Assembly: GCF_026262505.1 (NCBI RefSeq)
Contig: NC_067207.1
Coordinates: 11,376,082 to 11,440,081 of the forward strand
DNA length: 64,000 nucleotides
Origin: Trichomonas vaginalis G3
Taxonomy: Eukaryota; Parabasalia; Trichomonadida; Trichomonadidae
Direction of reading: 5' to 3'
The notes under the pieces were generated by a model. It was not told the origin of the DNA, searched no databases, and saw nothing but the letters and a program-made list of their open reading frames with translations. The stretch's first letter is position 1, and each line of letters opens with the position of its first letter. Made by a program: the position numbers and the translations under genes. Positions 48,536 to 59,998 of this stretch are shown one piece after another.

Positions 48536-51494
48536 ATGTCCAAGGGAGAAATTAACCAAACTCATTATGACAAATTGATGGAGATTTTTACAGGATATAA
48601 TGATGTCTACAATACTTTGTACAGGCTGAAAACAAATGACGAAGAAAAATTCAACGCAATATACAAAAAATCAAACAAAACCTGATTGACTCTTATCAAA
48701 TTCAGCCTGATGTGATTATCAATGATATATCCGAACTTTCAATTTATAACAACCGCTACATGAAGTCATATTTAGCGATTGCCAAACAAATTGTTGACGA
48801 ATACCATCTAAATCAGGTCAACAAAATCAGCACAGTTTTTAATTACCTTTTCTACAAAGAATACAACATAGTATTGAATGAAAAGGAGGAAAAAAGTTTT
48901 AACGATTTTGAAGATTCTCATTATTCATCTGATATTCACGAACAAAATACAATTTACTGATCTATTATGGATGATGACAAAATATCATTGATAAATTTTA
49001 CAGAAAGAGAAGGATTTGATAAAAATCAAAAATTAAAAAGTAAATTATATCCATATTCAAATGAAGGTCTTTCATTACTTGAATTATGTTGTTATCATGG
49101 ATCTGTTGATTGTTTTAAGATCTTAATAACGAAATTTCAATCAGAAATCACTCCAGATTGTCTTAGATTTTCGTTTTTGAGTGGAAATCAAGACATTATG
49201 AATGAATGCTTGAAAGTACAAAAACCAGATGATGTATGCATGAAATATGCAATAATATCACACAACATTGATTTCGTAACATTTTTGATGAATGAACACA
49301 ACATAGAAATTGATTTAGAATCGTGCTCTAAATACAATAATCTTCAATCATTTTTAGTTTACTTGGATCAAACAAATGACATCAACGCATGTTTTGTTTA
49401 TTCTCCGAATTTCCATCTTTCATCACTTTTAGAATATTTTATTTCAAATGGAGCAGATATCAATGCTAAAGACGAAGATGGATGTACCCCTCTTCATTGG
49501 GCAGCCGATTATAATAGTAAAGAAACTACAGAAATTCTTATTTCAAATGGAGCAGATATCAATGCTAAAAACGAAGATGGATGTACCCCCTCTTCATTTT
49601 GCAGCCAGAGATAATAGTAAAGAAACAGCCGAAATTTTTATTTCAAATGGAGCAGATATCAATGCTAAAACTAAAGATGGATTGACCCCTCTTCATTATG
49701 CAGCCAATAATAATAGTAAAGAAACAGCCGAAATTCTTATTTCAAATGGAGCAGATATCAATGCTAAAACTAAAAATGGATTGACCCCTCTTCATTGGGG
49801 AGCCAGATATAATAGTAAAGAAACTACAGAAATTCTTATTTCAAATGGAGCAGATCTCTATGCTAAAGACGTAGCTGGATGTACCCCTTTTCATTATGCA
49901 GTCAGATATAATAGTAAAGAAACAGCCGAAATTCTTATTTCAAATGGAGCAGATATCAATGCTAAAGACAAAGATGGATGTACCCCTCTTCATTTTGCAG
50001 CCAGAGATAATAGTAAAGAAACAGCCGAAATTTTTATTTCAAATGGAGCAGATATCAATGCTAAAACTAAAGATGGATTGACCCCTCTTCATTATGCAGC
50101 CAATAATAATAGTAAAGAAACAGCCGAAATTCTTATTTCAAATGGAGCAGATATCAATGCTAAAAACGAAGATGGATGTACCCCTCTTCATTGGGCAGCC
50201 AATAATAATAGTAAAGAAACAGCCGAAATTCTTATTTCAAATGGAGCAGATATCAATGCTAAAGACAAAGATGGATGTACCCTCTTCATTATGCAGCCAG
50301 ATATAATAGTAAAGAAACAGCCGAAATTCTTATTTCAAATGGAGCAGATATCAATGCTAAAAACGAAGATGGATGTACCCCTCTTCATTATGCAGCCAGA
50401 TATAATAGTAGTAAAGAAACAGCCGAAATTCTTATTTCAAATGGAGCAGATATCAATGCTAAAGACAAAGATGGATGTACCCCTCTTCATTGTGCAGCCA
50501 GAATAATAGTAAAGAAACAGCCGAAATTTTTATTTCAAATGGAGCAGATATCAATGCTAAAACCAAAGATGGATGGACCCCTCTTCATTATGCAGCCAAT
50601 AATAATAGTAAAGAAACAGCCGAAATTCTTATTTCAAATGGAGCAGATATCAATGCTAAAGACGAAGATGGATGTACCCCTCTTCATTGGGCAGCCAATA
50701 ATAATAGTAAAGAAACAGCCGAAATTCTTATTTCAAATGGAGCAGATATCAATGCTAAAGACAAAGATGGATGTACCCCTCTTCATTATGCAGCCAGATA
50801 TAATAGTAAAGAAACAGCCGAAATTCTTATTTCAAATGGAGCAGATATCAATGCTAAAAACGAAGATGGATGTACCCCTCTTCATTGGGCAGCCGATTAT
50901 AATAGTAAAGAAACTACAGAAATTCTTATTTCAAATGGAGCAGATATCAATGCTAAAGACAAAGATGGATGTACCCCTCTTCATTATGCAGCCAGATATA
51001 ATAGTAAAGAAACAGCCGAAATTTTTATTTCAAATGGAGCAGATATCAATGCTAAAACTAAAAATGGATTGACCCCTCTTCATTGGGGAGCCAGATATAA
51101 TAGTAAAGAAACTACAGAAATTTTTATTTCAAATGGAGCAGATATCAATGCTAAAGACGTAGCTGGATGTACCCCTCTTCATTATGCAGTCAGATATAAT
51201 AGTAAAGAAACAGCCGAAATTCTTATTTCAAATGGAGCAGATATCAATGCTAAAGACAAAAATTGACGTACCCCTCTTCATTATGCAGCCAGATATAATA
51301 GTAAAGAAACAGCTGAAATTCTTATTTCAAATGGAGCAGATATCAATGCTAAAGACAAAGATGGATGTACCCCTCTTCATTATGCAGCCAGATATAATAG
51401 TAAAGAAACAGCCGAAATTTTTATTTCAAATGGAGCAGATATCAATGCTAAAGACAAAGATGGATGTACCTCTCTTCATCACAAAAGTATATAG
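48536..51494 (+). pseudogene. DUF3447 ankyrin-repeat protein gene, broken
   Basis: The translation begins MSKGEINQTHYDKLMEIF, the typical head of the huge Trichomonas DUF3447/ankyrin family. It continues through LLELCCYHGSVDCFKILI and AIISHNIDFVTFLMNEHNI into about 20 ankyrin repeats of 33 residues (consensus [20 protein letters not shown]). Breaks seen: a frame change near 48686, an in-frame TGA at 48958, an extra C near 49589, a 2-bp loss near 50281, a loss near 50503, and a TGA at 51264. The 3' end stops abruptly after half a repeat (TSLHHKSI). The head is also found whole in many relatives. The repeats are so alike that sequencing or assembly errors could explain some breaks. Confidence 0.88.
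49430..51485 (+). repeat. 99-bp ankyrin-coding tandem array, about 20 units
   Basis: Units of 99 bp with near-identical sequence (core AATGGAGCAGATATCAATGC). Variants recur in blocks (for example the ACTAAAAATGGATTGACCCC type at 49770 and 51057), showing duplication of several units at a time. One unit carries an extra AGT (near 50408). Confidence 0.95.
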
Positions 51495-52481
51495 TCGGGA
51501 GAAAAAGGTATAAACGGGGCAAAAAGGTGTAACCCTTGATATTTAGAAGCCAATATTAATATAAATAGTATCCTTACATTGAGTATATTTGGGCTGTGCA
51601 TTCAAAACAAAAACTTAAAAATATGTAAATTTAGATAATTTAATTTTTTAAAAAAACTTAATAAGACTCAAAAAATCATTGCTAGTAAATTAAAATAGTA
51701 TATAAGCAATATCTTTATTCATTTTTGCCAATGAAACTTACAATTCTTTGAATAATTTGCAAGAATTCTATTCTTGTTGGCTTTCATTAAGGCCATGTGT
51801 AAAAATATTGTGATTTTTACTGGATCCTTTGGACTGTAACCGGTCTAAATTGACTTCAGCGGGCATAAACCAAATAAATTTCATTATTTGGCTTTTTTCT
51901 TCGATAAATATTAAGGAGAATGATCTAAATCATATGTGGAACCGTAACATTAAGTGATCATGTGTTGATCCATCAAGAAAATCAGTAGTTGGAGTTGGAT
52001 AATCCATAATGATTTATCAAGTTTTATTTTTATGAATTTTGTTCATTCATATGAATACATTCGTACAAACTATCGTTGTCTGATAAATTAACATTTTTTG
52101 TGATTTTATCGTATTATTTGCTTGTCAAGGTAAAAAGTTAACATCTTTTGTCGGGAAAAGTTATTATAAATCATTATATATTATCTTAAAATTTGAATTA
52201 AAGTCAGATGAGTGTAAGTGCAGCCTTAAAATTTCGTAGTTTTATGCATTTGAAGAAATATTGAATGTATTCTTTGAGAAAAGATAATACAAATTCGCCG
52301 ATATCCATCTATTTGAGATATCTTCTTGAAGTATAACAATCTTTGTGTTATCATCATCAAACTTTAAATCTTACTTAATGGGTATCTTTGCTTTGTTTGT
52401 TCTATCGATCTCGATGATTTTGCTGATGATCTTATCGCTTTCCTAATCAAATGTATACATTTATATAATGACTCTCTTTGA
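51495..52481. other. Gene-free interval
   Basis: About 990 bp of AT-rich sequence between the ankyrin pseudogene and the mariner. No ORF, RNA gene or repeat could be supported. Confidence 0.4.
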
Positions 52482-52483
52482 TA

Positions 52484-53787
52484 TAGGGTGTCCAAAGGTG
52501 TGTTTAGCACAAACCTGAATACTGCGAATAGAAATAAACAAGTTACATATATATAAAGTTTATTTAAATATAATCACCATTGGATTCAATCACGCGTTCG
52601 CAGCGATCGATCCAGGCTTGAAAGACACGCTTTAAATCATCATGAGAAAATTGCTCAAATTGCTCTCTTACAAAATTTTCAAGATCATCTGGACTCGCGA
52701 ATTCGCGTCCTTCAGCTCTCTTTTTTAGCGTGCCGAATAAATAAAAGTCAGAGGGTGCAATATCAGGTGAATAAATTGGGTTTGGAACAACTTTGACATT
52801 GTTTTCCACCAAGTAATTCATTACCTTATGACTTTTGTGAACTCTTGAATTATCAAAATGAATTGCAAACTTTTGTTTTTGTTGTTTGGATTTCTCAAAC
52901 TCATCAGAATTGATAATTTGAGTAAGAACATTGTCAATTAGATACTGAGCATTCATCGTATTAGGTTTTTGAAGAATATCAATTGCGATGATGCCATTCA
53001 CGCCCCAAAAAACCGACAACATCATCATTGGTGTGTCAATTTTTTTCTTCGGGAATGTTTGCGGATTTTCATCCTTCGGGATCCACATGATTTTGGCTTC
53101 TGTTGCATATTGAAACCAAGACTCGTCCCCTGTTACTAAAAAGCGAAACTTCTTGGATTGATACGCACCCAATATAGAGAGGAGCTCTTTCGAAGATTGG
53201 ACTCTAGATTTTTTTTGAACTGAATTAAGGTTGTGCGGAACCCAACGTGTATACGCTAGTTTGTAGTTCAAATAATTGTGCAGATAACAACTGACTGTTG
53301 TACGTGGTATCTTTGTCATCTCCTCTATCCTTCTGAGTGATGCTCTTGGGTCTTCATCTAGCGCTTGAAGAATTGCTTTGATTTTTCTTTGATCCGGCGA
53401 TTTTTTGTCAATTTTTATGATGGGCGCCTTTTTGTTCATGAAGTGATACATCCTAACATGATACGTTACAGTGGAATAGCTAGGAGCATCCATACCGAAG
53501 CATTTTACCAATGTCTCGTAGATTTTTTTACAGTCTTTGCATTTTTTTGCAAGAGCGAGGATGTTTTCTTTATGATTCATTAAAAAAATGAAAAAAATCC
53601 CGCCAAAATTTCCCGCGAAACCGCCTCTTGTCTCAAAATTCATTTTATATCCCGGCATGGCGCCAAAATACAACATACTCATCATATACATATATTCATA
53701 TTTTTTATTATATATTTATAATCAGCATATATCTCCTTTAATAGTCTCATATAGAGCGCTGTGCTAAACGCACCTTTGGACACCCTA
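52484..53787 (-). mobile_element. Mariner DNA transposon, about 1.3 kb, apparently whole
   Basis: The ends are inverted repeats TAGGGTGTCCAAAGGTG followed by C/TGTTTAGCAC, flanked by TA on each side (the insertion target of the superfamily). It contains one uninterrupted transposase gene. Size and contents match the Tvmar elements known from Trichomonas. The arms differ by one base within about 28 bp. Confidence 0.92.
52564..53580 (-). CDS. Mariner transposase (338 aa), D,D34D
   Basis: I chose the ATG at 53580 (MNHKENILALAKKCKDC) because it begins the first helix-turn-helix; the open frame upstream lacks family similarity. There are two N-terminal DNA-binding helix-turn-helix parts, with a linker near KKSPDQRKIK. 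The catalytic residues are Asp in VTGDESWFQ, Asp in IHFDNSRVH and Asp in PDIAPSDFYLF, with 34 residues between the last two, which defines mariner. No stop or frame change was seen, so the enzyme could be active. Confidence 0.92.
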   Translation of the reverse strand: MNHKENILALAKKCKDCKKIYETLVKCFGMDAPSYSTVTYHVRMYHFMNKKAPIIKIDKKSPDQRKIKAILQALDEDPRASLRRIEEMTKIPRTTVSCYLHNYLNYKLAYTRWVPHNLNSVQKKSRVQSSKELLSILGAYQSKKFRFLVTGDESWFQYATEAKIMWIPKDENPQTFPKKKIDTPMMMLSVFWGVNGIIAIDILQKPNTMNAQYLIDNVLTQIINSDEFEKSKQQKQKFAIHFDNSRVHKSHKVMNYLVENNVKVVPNPIYSPDIAPSDFYLFGTLKKRAEGREFASPDDLENFVREQFEQFSHDDLKRVFQAWIDRCERVIESNGDYI

Positions 53788-53789
53788 TA

Positions 53790-54512
53790 TCTTGAGTATT
53801 CTATTCGTAATGTCATACTGCTGAATTTATATCCATATTTGTTAAGAAATCTGCGCATTAATCGATTATTCCGTATTTATTAAATGCGAATCAACTTCAG
53901 AAGGATGGTCTATTAACTTTGACTGCAAGGCAAGAGAACTGTTTGTCCAACAAAGAAATTTTTATCTTGAATCAATATCATCAATTTCTTAAATGTCATT
54001 TAATCAATGAGTTATGTGTTTTTCATCTAAAAATTATGTTTTCTAAATTTCAGTTTTCAAGTTTTAAGTTTTAAAATTGCGAGTAATTGAATCATAATAA
54101 AGATTTACACTTTCAATTTTATATTTCGAAATCAAAATTGAGAATAAAGACATCACAAACAACGAATTCAGTATTCGTTCTTCAATATTTTCTTGCATTT
54201 ATTCAACATCAATTTTATACTAATTCTCAGCACTCAGAGAAAACAACAATCGTGAATTGATTCTCTTGCATTTATTGTTATTTTATTCATGTTGAAGAAT
54301 AAGAACTCCATTGACAATTTGTATGCTTATTAAGCTTTAAAATGAGAATATTTGATGTCATTTTTGAAATTTGGTTATTCTGAGGATTTTTAGTAAATTG
54401 TTATGCATTAACTATTAACTATTAACTATCTGAATGATATTGTTAGTGCGCACATTATTCTTATCGAATAACCGAGATTGAACAAAAATTTTTCAAATTT
54501 GAACAATTCAGG
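53790..54512. other. Gene-free interval
   Basis: About 720 bp, AT-rich. Nothing supported. Confidence 0.35.
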
Positions 54513-54776
54513 ATGAAAAATTCACATCAAGAAAGAAATGTCTGGAATCATAAAGCTAATATTGAACAATTCCATGCAGATAAGCTTTTTCGACGCAATA
54601 ATGCTTGGAGTGATAAAACTTTTTAAAATCTTTTGATGAGCTCTGGAACTATTTGGTTCGAAGAGGACTTTCCGATATGACATCATACCGATCTTCTCAA
54701 TGTAGCATTCGTGAAGTATGATCTTGCTCTGATGGCTCGTACTCCGCGAAACAAAAAATTTGAAATGATGAATTAA
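54513..54776 (+). pseudogene. Small decayed gene (about 87 codons)
   Basis: Three successive frame segments read as one plausible small protein: MKNSHQERNVWNHKANIEQF onward to NNAWSDKTF, then SFDELWNYLVRRGLSDMTSY, then YDLALMARTPRNKKFEMMN and a stop. Frame changes fall near 54626 and 54712. The charged, aromatic, helical sequence is unlike random AT-rich translation. I do not recognise the family. Basis: frame coherence only. Confidence 0.4.
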
Positions 54777-55709
54777 AATTGAGAGAAGATGGGAAGTGTT
54801 TCGACAGAAAATTTGATAGAAAAGGGTAATTTTTCTTGCAGAAATAGAAAGTATATATTGTAAAAATAGTTACTGTGGAAGTCCCTAGTCCAGGAATACG
54901 ATTATTTATCTGAAAAAATAAAATAATCGTCTGACAAGGGTAAATTTATTTCCTAACCATTATGTTTAACATAATAAGGACTTCTTTTTTGTATGTTTTT
55001 TAAAAATTGTGATGAAGTAAACCTTTGAAAAATTCTCTTAAAATTAAACCCGAATTTAAAAAGAAAATATGGATGTTTTTATAAGTTACATTTATTTATG
55101 ATTCATAATTTCATTAAATTTTTAATATTTGGATAATTTGCAAATTTCTCAAAATTGCATGCATATATGATCTTCATACTTTAAAATCTTTCTATATATC
55201 CACATATCTATTAATATACAAAGTGACAATGAAAATTTCGATATGAAAAACGATTTGAAATATATTTGAGTGTAAAAAGTGATAGATTCGATAACAAACA
55301 ATACCAATATATTTATTATGCTACATGATATTTACTCACCAAGCCACATGCTCGGGCGTTGAGGTCTGGGGTCGAAACACTTCTTGGGAAGTAAAAAATT
55401 TTGAAATAGAGTATGTAAATTTTGAATGCATTACTTACGAATTTATTGTTCAAATATTAATGGTTTCATATAAAGGAATAATAATTTCATGAATCAAATT
55501 TAGATTTTCCAAATGTGATTAAAATTTCTTTCATTTTAGACAACATAAGTTACAATTGAATAGTATATCATTATTTCCCTCATTTATTAAAACTTTGACA
55601 TGTTTATCGTGCCTTCGACAGCTTTGTCACAACAGCAATAAGTATTTCGGGAGACTGTATATTGAAATTTTTATTCAAATGATAAATTATAATTAATTTT
55701 ACTAATTAA
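54777..55709. other. Gene-free interval
   Basis: About 930 bp, AT-rich. A short GC-richer patch at 55335-55385 was considered as a tRNA and rejected. Nothing else seen. Confidence 0.4.
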
Positions 55710-57488
55710 TCATATTGAAGACAGATATTTTTTGATAACACGATTTCCGCAATCAAAACATGTGTTTCCATATTTATTCTTTGCTTCTTTGTTAGCTCCA
55801 ACTGAGATAAGATATTTAACAACTTCAAGATGACTATAAAATGATGCAATAATGAGTGGTGTAAATCCATCATTATTCTTTGCTTCTTTATCAGCTCCAA
55901 CAGAGATAAGATATTTAACAATTTCAAGATGACCATTTAATGATGCATAAATGAGTGGAGTTCCTCCATTATTATTCTTTGCGTCTTTATCTGCTCCAAC
56001 TGAGATAAGATATTTAACAACTTCAAGATGACCATTTTCTGATGCTAAAATGAGTGGATTATCTCCATATTTATTCTTTGCTTCTTTATCTGCTCCAACT
56101 GAGATAAGATATTTAACAACTTCAAGATGACCATTTAATGATGCATAAATGAGTGGAGTTCCTCCATCATTATTCTTTGCTTCTTTATCTGCTCCAACTG
56201 AGATAAGATATTTAACAACTTCAAGATGACCATTTAATGATGCATAAATGAGTGGAGTATATCCATCATTATTCTTTGCTTCTTTATCTGCTCCAACTGA
56301 GATAAGATATTTAACAACTTCAAGATAACCATTTTGTGATGCATAAATGAGTGGAGTATATCCATCATTATTCTTTGCTTCTTTATCTGCTCCAACTGAG
56401 ATAAGATATTGAACAACTTCAAGATAATCATTATATGATGCTCTAATGAGTGGAGTTTCTCCATTATTATTCTTGATTTCGATATCAAAACCATGTTCAA
56501 CAAGGCGTTCAATAAGTCTGAGTTTTCCATCTTGTGCAGCTTTATGAATAATATAAAATCCGTCTGAATCTTTTGTTTCTGCAAGTTCATTGAATGCAAT
56601 TGATGACATAATTCGATTATCGTCTTTTGATATTTCATCTAAGAATTTATATATATTCGAGAAATCGTTTGATTTCTCTAGTTCAGAAATATTTTGTAAA
56701 AATTCGTTTTGAATATTGTAACGAATATAATTATGTTTTGGAGGTCTTGATCGCAATAATGAATCATGGAATGAGCTGATGATGATATTATAGTTATTTT
56801 CGTTACTCAAGTTTTGAATTTCATCAATTATTTGTTTGCTGCAAAACTCTAATCGAATGTGTTCAATCAGTTGATAAAATGTTTCACTTTCTCTTGCAAG
56901 ACAAATGACAAATTTCGCTAATGAATCTTCATCTTTGATTTTCAGTTTATCACTCTTGATTATTCTTTGGACAATGTCAAATCCAACTTTCTTAGATATC
57001 GTCTTGAATTTATTCTCATCGATTTCAAAGAAATGTGAAGATATGAAATCTGAACATTCATTTGTCTTTTCTTCTGAAGATATGTCGAAATAGAATTCGA
57101 GTAAATCAAAACAATTATTTATATCAATATTTGTATTATCGATGAAATGATTTTTGTAAAATTCAATTAGATCATTAATATCAAGTTTCACTCCAATATG
57201 AAAGAGATCTTTACAAACACTTTCGTCGCATTCAACGTCTCTTTTCCGATATTGAAGGATGTCTTTCAAGATATTGTATGTATCTTGCGTTTCTATTTCT
57301 GTAGTAATATCAATATTGACATTATTATTGTCTAAAAGATAGTTTGCATAAAACATTTTTGAAATCGCAACTGCGAAGTATTTGTTAATGATGAATTCGA
57401 CGTTATTGATTGTTAGAGTAACCTTTTCGCACGTTTTGCAGTCATTAATCCTCTGAAGGATTTGATTCTTAAGTTGAAACAATACCAT
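55710..57488 (-). CDS. BTB-like/ankyrin-repeat protein (592 aa)
   Basis: Whole ORF from ATG 57488. The N-terminal 100 residues (VTLTINNVEFIINKYFAVAI, then ILKDILQYRKRD) resemble the degenerate BTB/POZ-like head common in trichomonad ankyrin proteins. Residues 105-300 are a helical linker. From about 305 there are eight ankyrin repeats of 33 residues with consensus GxTPLIYASLNGHLEVVKYL, and then a short ending with CFDCGNRVIKKYL. The repeats vary more than those of the broken gene at 48536, so selection or age has diversified them. A protein-binding scaffold is likely; partners unknown. Confidence 0.85.
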   Translation of the reverse strand: MVLFQLKNQILQRINDCKTCEKVTLTINNVEFIINKYFAVAISKMFYANYLLDNNNVNIDITTEIETQDTYNILKDILQYRKRDVECDESVCKDLFHIGVKLDINDLIEFYKNHFIDNTNIDINNCFDLLEFYFDISSEEKTNECSDFISSHFFEIDENKFKTISKKVGFDIVQRIIKSDKLKIKDEDSLAKFVICLARESETFYQLIEHIRLEFCSKQIIDEIQNLSNENNYNIIISSFHDSLLRSRPPKHNYIRYNIQNEFLQNISELEKSNDFSNIYKFLDEISKDDNRIMSSIAFNELAETKDSDGFYIIHKAAQDGKLRLIERLVEHGFDIEIKNNNGETPLIRASYNDYLEVVQYLISVGADKEAKNNDGYTPLIYASQNGYLEVVKYLISVGADKEAKNNDGYTPLIYASLNGHLEVVKYLISVGADKEAKNNDGGTPLIYASLNGHLEVVKYLISVGADKEAKNKYGDNPLILASENGHLEVVKYLISVGADKDAKNNNGGTPLIYASLNGHLEIVKYLISVGADKEAKNNDGFTPLIIASFYSHLEVVKYLISVGANKEAKNKYGNTCFDCGNRVIKKYLSSI

Positions 57489-57701
57489 TGAAGAAAAATT
57501 GCTGGATAATTTATAATTTTTTTTTCTAAAATTTTTGAATGAAATTGACCATATTTCCTCAAGTCCTGAAATATCAAATACGTCGTAAAGATCAAATCCA
57601 GGATCATCAAATATTTGTGTTAATCAACCATCCATCAAATAAAAAAAAATTGAAACTATGTGAATTCTAGTGCTAATGGAATCTATTAGATGGAGTTTTC
57701 G
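57489..57701. other. Upstream region of the ankyrin gene
   Basis: About 210 bp, AT-rich, ending at the target duplication of the 1.06 kb element. No other feature. Confidence 0.35.
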
Positions 57702-57708
57702 TTTGCAA

Positions 57709-58763
57709 TAAGGGTTTCGTTTTGCGAAAAAAACGTACAATACGCAATTTCGCTAAAAAAACATTTAGCTAGCAATTTCGACCTTTGACTCCACTCAAGA
57801 CGTCACTTTTTTAATTTTGCGGTATCATATTTTTGGGAAATCTTTATGAATATTATATAAAAAGTCTCTTTAATATCTATATTTCATATTTTTATCGATT
57901 TTTAAAGTTTTTGCGAAAAGTATTCAATTATTTTTGCTATTTGGTCGGGTAAATGTCAGATTTGCGACATTTTCTGATATGATATTCAGATTCTACGTTG
58001 ATAATAATGCTTATAGAACCCTCTTGCTATTGTGTCAAAATTGCGAAACCGATAGCAAAAATATCTCGCAATATCAAAATTGAGATATTGAGTGAATTAT
58101 GCATTATAGAGATTAAAAATCTTATTTGTGAAAACATCTCATCAGTTTCTAGCTAATTCAAAAATCTTTACTATCTTATTCGATTAAAATGAAAAGGGAA
58201 TAGTTTCATTATGCTTTAAATGATAGCCTTATAATATAATCATAGTTTTCGCTCAATATGCAGCATTTTTTTTTCGAAATCTATGGTCAATGTCCTAAAT
58301 ACTGATTGCTTTGCATTCATATCTCTTACATTTTCTATACCCACATCACTATTCATTGCTATTCCTATCTTTTTCATTTTTGTTTGTTTCTCATAATTTC
58401 TCAAAAAACATGATAACTTGATATTTGTAAATATCATACTTTATAACGTAAATAAGAACTTGACCTATTAAGAAAAGCAGTAATGAAAAGAAAATCTGAA
58501 ATTCATAAAAATTACAAGTTTCTGATGACAATTAGCTTAATTAAACCAGGTACAAGATTATATAATTGTATTTTCTATCCAATTATCCATATAATATCTT
58601 ATCCAGAAAAAATAACTTGATCAATACCAAATGATTTTTTAACTAGTAAATAAAGTATTTTCTTTACACACACATTGTATATCATAGTTTTTTTTTGGTT
58701 TCGCAAAACATCCAAAAACAAATATGCTATAAAAGTGACAATTTTAGCAAAACGAAACCCTTA
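57709..58763. mobile_element. Non-autonomous TIR element, copy 2 (1055 bp, 7-bp TSD)
   Basis: Same orientation as, and almost identical to, 34632-35687 (only a handful of differences seen). Ends TAAGGGTTTCGTTTTGC and its complement, flanked by the 7-bp direct repeat TTTGCAA (57702-57708 and 58764-58770). No transposase inside. The same 65-codon minus-strand ORF is present (58240-58437) with an identical protein. Confidence 0.92.
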
Positions 58764-58770
58764 TTTGCAA

Positions 58771-59033
58771 CCATTTTTCAAAAATATATTTGATTTGAAA
58801 ATTAATTTTACACAATTTCTCGGGCATTAAATGCAAGGAGCTATATGTATACTAGTATATTCCTAAATACTCTAATATATGTTATACATTGACGGATAGT
58901 AAGAAATGAACATATATTTAAAATATTATTGGTTTTAAATGTGAATAAGCAAGTATTAAATGATCTAAAGACTAAATACATTATAATATTGAACTATTTT
59001 AACTCAGTAAAGAATAAAAAACAAATTTTATTT
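58771..59033. other. Gene-free interval
   Basis: AT-rich 263 bp; no feature seen. Confidence 0.35.
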
Positions 59034-59621
59034 TCAATTAAGAACTTTCATGTTTGTTTGACTAACAAAGTTACTACTAGTTTGATCTGGACTGAAATTA
59101 CTTTGGAATGCAGGTTTTGCAAAGTTAACTATCCAATGTTGGAATTGATCAATTCCTTCTCCTGTTTTTGAGGAGAATAGAATGCATTGGAATTTCTTTG
59201 TATTTTTCATGATTTCTTTAACAATAACTGTAGGTTTTACTTGTGTTTCATCTTCAACTAAATCCATTTTCGTACATAAGAATATAAAAGGAATATCACT
59301 AATTAAATGAGACTTCATAAGATCTTCAAAGTATTCTCTGATTTCTTCTATTTTTGATAATTGAGTAGCATCGATAATGAAAATTGCTCCTCCAAAGCCA
59401 ATAATTATGTCATCAGCATTAGACGAGCTAACATATTGTTGTGGAAAGTCCCAAAGATATACAAATGTCTTATCAAAAATTGCAGTATCTTGATACTCTT
59501 CTGTTGTAGGTTCTGTTTGTCCCATGTCTCCATAGCATATTTTCTTAACAAAACTCGTTTTTCCAGCTCCTTGGAGACCAAAAACAGCAAGCCTGTATTC
59601 TGTTACTTGACCACTAATCAT
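59034..59621 (-). CDS. Divergent Arf/Arl-like small GTPase (195 aa)
   Basis: I chose ATG 59621 (MISGQVTEYRLAVFG) because the P-loop follows at the usual distance. Motifs: GLQGAGKT (15-22), switch II WDFPQQ (57-62, where Arf has WDxGGQ), TKMD (117-120) and SSKTGEGI. The aliphatic strand GAIFIIDATQ is normal. The family acts in vesicle and cilium traffic. There is no Gly-2, so no myristoylation. Pro-Gln replaces Gly-Gly in switch II, which should change nucleotide switching or hydrolysis. The long Ser/Gln/Asn tail is unusual. Confidence 0.75.
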   Translation of the reverse strand: MISGQVTEYRLAVFGLQGAGKTSFVKKICYGDMGQTEPTTEEYQDTAIFDKTFVYLWDFPQQYVSSSNADDIIIGFGGAIFIIDATQLSKIEEIREYFEDLMKSHLISDIPFIFLCTKMDLVEDETQVKPTVIVKEIMKNTKKFQCILFSSKTGEGIDQFQHWIVNFAKPAFQSNFSPDQTSSNFVSQTNMKVLN

Positions 59622-59998
59622 AATAATGAGGACCACACTTCAAATATAACTCTAATTATTCATATTGGGAGCTTTGACTAATATGGTGTAGCTCTAAACA
59701 AACAAAAATCCAAAAAAAAATCAGCAAATCATGTCAAAGAGGATTTGCAAATATCAAGTCATTAACAAGGTTATATCCAAAATGATAAAGGTGTGTTTAT
59801 CAAAAGAATTTTGAATATTGAAAATATTATTCATGATTATTTTTGGAATACTTATTACACAGATCAACTTTCTATTGAGATAGAAAATGATGTGATCAAA
59901 TCTTGATAATTATGTGTTTAAATAATTATCGATATATGTATGAATTAATTTTATAAAAAAAGTTAATTTGTTTTGTAATAAAGAAAACGAGACATGCT
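59622..59998. other. Gene-free interval
   Basis: 377 bp between the GTPase start and the end of the P1 gene, AT-rich; both flanking genes read leftward. Nothing else supported. Confidence 0.4.

Noticed and set aside
49448-51513. Frames reading repeated [17 protein letters not shown] units
   Set aside because: This is the wrong-frame translation of the 99-bp ankyrin repeat.
55335-55385. GC-richer patch with GGTCTGGGGTCGAAAC, suggestive of a tRNA T-arm
   Set aside because: No acceptor stem or anticodon arm can be formed around it; the A-box-like sequence is on the opposite strand.
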